Below are positions 62,686 through 64,000 of a stretch of 64,000 bases of DNA, piece by piece. The notes below the pieces were generated by a model that searched no databases, was not told the origin of the DNA, and saw nothing but the letters and a program-made list of their open reading frames with translations. Location: assembly GCF_010729665.1 (NCBI RefSeq), contig NZ_AP022610.1:2108001-2172000 (forward strand). The letters are read 5' to 3'. The stretch is from Mycolicibacterium madagascariense (GTDB lineage: Bacteria; Actinomycetota; Actinomycetes; Mycobacteriales; Mycobacteriaceae). Positions within the stretch are counted from its first letter, which is position 1. The number at the start of each line of letters is the position of its first letter. A program made the translations under genes and the position numbers.

Positions 62686-63648
62686 GTGGCTAAGTCGATG
62701 AAGGGCGTGGCGGCTGGCGCCGCGGCGGTGTTCGCCATCTCGATGGCGAGCGGACCCGGCATCGCCGTCAGCTCGGCCGACCACGGGAGAGCCACGCCAG
62801 GTCCCGCCGCGGGCACCGAGGGCGGACTCGGCGCGCACGGTGGTCTGAGCCACCTGGGCCGCCACGACTCTCGCGACGGCGATCGACACGACCGCAGAAG
62901 GGGCGACCGGGCCGATCGGGACCGGGGTGTCGGCGGTCCCCACGGTCCGGACGGGGGTCGCGGCCACCGGCAGGGTTCGGGCGGGCCCGGCGGCCGGACG
63001 CAGGGTGGCGGCGGCCAGAGCACGGGAACCACCGCGGGTCGCGGCACCTCGAGCGTCTCGGCGGTCCGACCAGCCACCGCCACCGTCACGCCCGCCGCCA
63101 CCGTCACGCCCGCCGTCACGCGCCCCGCCGCCACGCGCCCGGCGACGTCTGCGGTCGCCCCGTCGTCGAACCCGACCACCGACGCCGTCGGTGTCGTACC
63201 CGCCGCCGTCGGCCCCACCGTCCTCGCGCCCGCGAGCGGCGGCGGGGTGGGGTTCGCCGGGTCGGCGATACCGAGCTTTCTGACGCCGGTCGTGACCTTC
63301 GGCGACGGACGATCACCGGCCTACCAGGCGCCGCCGCCCGCCGGCGACATCGGCGGGCCGGTGGCCGAGCCGACCATCGACCGGGCGACGACGCCCATCT
63401 ACCGTCAATTCGAACCCGTTGCGCCACAGCCGATTCCGGCGCCAGCGCCCGCGGCGACCATGACGGCCGTCCCGTGGCCGCTGGCCGATACCCCGGTGCC
63501 GTCGATGTGGCGACGCGTGCAGCCGGGCTGGCCCGCGGGCGCACTCTTCGGCATCGCCGGGCTGCTGCTGGCGCCGATCGGCGGAATCTGGCTGGGGCAC
63601 CGCCAAGCCCGGGCGACGAAGGCGGCGTCCCAGCTCGTCGGCCGTTAG
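62686..63648 (+). CDS. Low-complexity secreted or membrane protein, 320 aa
   Basis: No family recognised. An N-terminal signal or anchor ([21 protein letters not shown]) is followed by a Gly/Arg/Asp/His-rich stretch (about 40-110), a Thr/Pro/Ala-rich stretch (about 125-165, coded by short DNA repeats near 63085-63144), and a C-terminal hydrophobic segment ([19 protein letters not shown]) with a basic tail. The GTG at 62686 follows AGGGAGG closely; an ATG at 62698 is also possible. The architecture recalls the alanine-rich protein at 55538: signal, disordered middle, C-terminal anchor. Confidence 0.65.
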   Translation: MAKSMKGVAAGAAAVFAISMASGPGIAVSSADHGRATPGPAAGTEGGLGAHGGLSHLGRHDSRDGDRHDRRRGDRADRDRGVGGPHGPDGGRGHRQGSGGPGGRTQGGGGQSTGTTAGRGTSSVSAVRPATATVTPAATVTPAVTRPAATRPATSAVAPSSNPTTDAVGVVPAAVGPTVLAPASGGGVGFAGSAIPSFLTPVVTFGDGRSPAYQAPPPAGDIGGPVAEPTIDRATTPIYRQFEPVAPQPIPAPAPAATMTAVPWPLADTPVPSMWRRVQPGWPAGALFGIAGLLLAPIGGIWLGHRQARATKAASQLVGR

Positions 63649-64000
63649 ACCGTGCGCAGATCCTTGCGCAGGATCTTCCCCGACGCCGACTTGGGGATCG
63701 CGTCGATGAATGCCACCTGGCGGACCTTCTTGTAGGGCGCCACGTGGCTCGCGACGAACTCCATCACCTCGGCTTCGGTCAGCTCCGCGCCAGATTGCTT
63801 GACCACGAACGCCTTTGGCACTTCCTCGCCCGACTCGGCGTCCACGACACCGATGACGGCGGCGTCGCCGATGCCGGGGTGGCTGAGGAGCACCGCCTCG
63901 AGTTCGGCGGGCGGCACCTGATAGCCCTTGTACTTGATGAGCTCCTTGAGCCGGTCGACGATGTAGACGCAGCCCGTCGAGTCGACGCGCGCCACGTCGC
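63645..64000 (-). CDS. Acyl-CoA synthetase / 4-coumarate-CoA ligase family, C-terminal part only
   Basis: About 118 C-terminal residues of an adenylate-forming ligase; the gene continues beyond the right edge. Visible are [21 protein letters not shown] (hinge and A8 motif region), a middle AAVIGVVD, and the C-terminal A10 motif [13 protein letters not shown] with the catalytic lysine. It activates a fatty or aryl acid with ATP and CoA. The stop overlaps the convergent gene's stop region by 4 bp. Confidence 0.88.
   Translation of the reverse strand, partial: DVARVDSTGCVYIVDRLKELIKYKGYQVPPAELEAVLLSHPGIGDAAVIGVVDAESGEEVPKAFVVKQSGAELTEAEVMEFVASHVAPYKKVRQVAFIDAIPKSASGKILRKDLRTV

Overview
The window looks like a chromosomal segment of a rapidly growing mycobacterium (Mycolicibacterium type). 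GC is very high, many genes start with GTG, and -10 boxes of the form TANNNT often sit 6-9 bases before a start codon. The housekeeping gene order matches, from memory, the M. tuberculosis block Rv3045 to Rv3024c: adhC, fecB, ctaD, serB2, an ABC ATPase, a NUDIX gene, echA17, two methyltransferases, a TB22.2-like secreted protein, an LpqQ-like beta-propeller lipoprotein, an acyltransferase, the Rv3032-Rv3031-Rv3030 polysaccharide genes, etfBA, a GNAT/PlsC pair, iscS and mnmA. No rRNA, tRNA, insertion sequence, prophage or CRISPR array was seen.

Two accessory blocks interrupt this backbone. Block 1 (about 981-20331, between adhC and fecB) is a nitrogen-scavenging locus. It has a permease (2144-3688), an operon with two DUF1989 proteins, a biotin-dependent urea/guanidine carboxylase and allophanate hydrolase (3859-10797), a convergent TetR regulator (10755-11453), and a divergent eight-gene operon (11672-20173). 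That operon encodes a peptide-type ABC importer, an isochorismatase-fold cysteine hydrolase, a metallo-beta-lactamase-fold hydrolase, an unknown protein and a 2-oxoglutarate/Fe(II) oxygenase. All three promoters carry the same composite control region: a GlnR-type box (GTNAC-N6-GNAAC) centred 40-42 bp upstream of a CTGTC-N4-GACAG AmtR-type operator. This shared circuit makes the poorly described second operon the most interesting item. I infer that it imports and opens a nitrogen-rich amide, ureido or guanidino compound whose product feeds the carboxylase/allophanate route. The paired DUF1989 proteins suggest that the carboxylase substrate may be guanidine rather than urea.

The conserved middle (20332-40146) holds haem-copper oxidase subunit I, phosphoserine phosphatase, a MocR regulator/small ORF/YczE unit, a NUDIX gene broken by a perfect 13-bp tandem duplication, a C-terminally short EchA17 homologue, the methylglucose lipopolysaccharide-type cluster and the electron transfer flavoprotein genes, closed by a strong intrinsic terminator.

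Block 2 (about 40215-56893, between etfA and the GNAT gene) opens with an Lsr2 paralogue beside an AT-rich patch. It continues with an FGGY kinase, a double-HTH Lrp regulator, an SDR/F420-type oxidoreductase pair, and a SorC regulator divergent from an eight-gene sugar-alcohol operon (dehydrogenase, binding protein, two permeases, two ATPases, DhaK-DhaL kinase, RpiB-type isomerase). This resembles the tetritol (threitol/erythritol) pathway known in M. smegmatis. It ends with a secreted protein carrying an alanine-rich 11-residue repeat. The backbone then resumes with the GNAT/PlsC pair, iscS, mnmA, a sensor-domain protein, a MetE-like protein, a low-complexity secreted protein and the 3' end of an acyl-CoA ligase gene.
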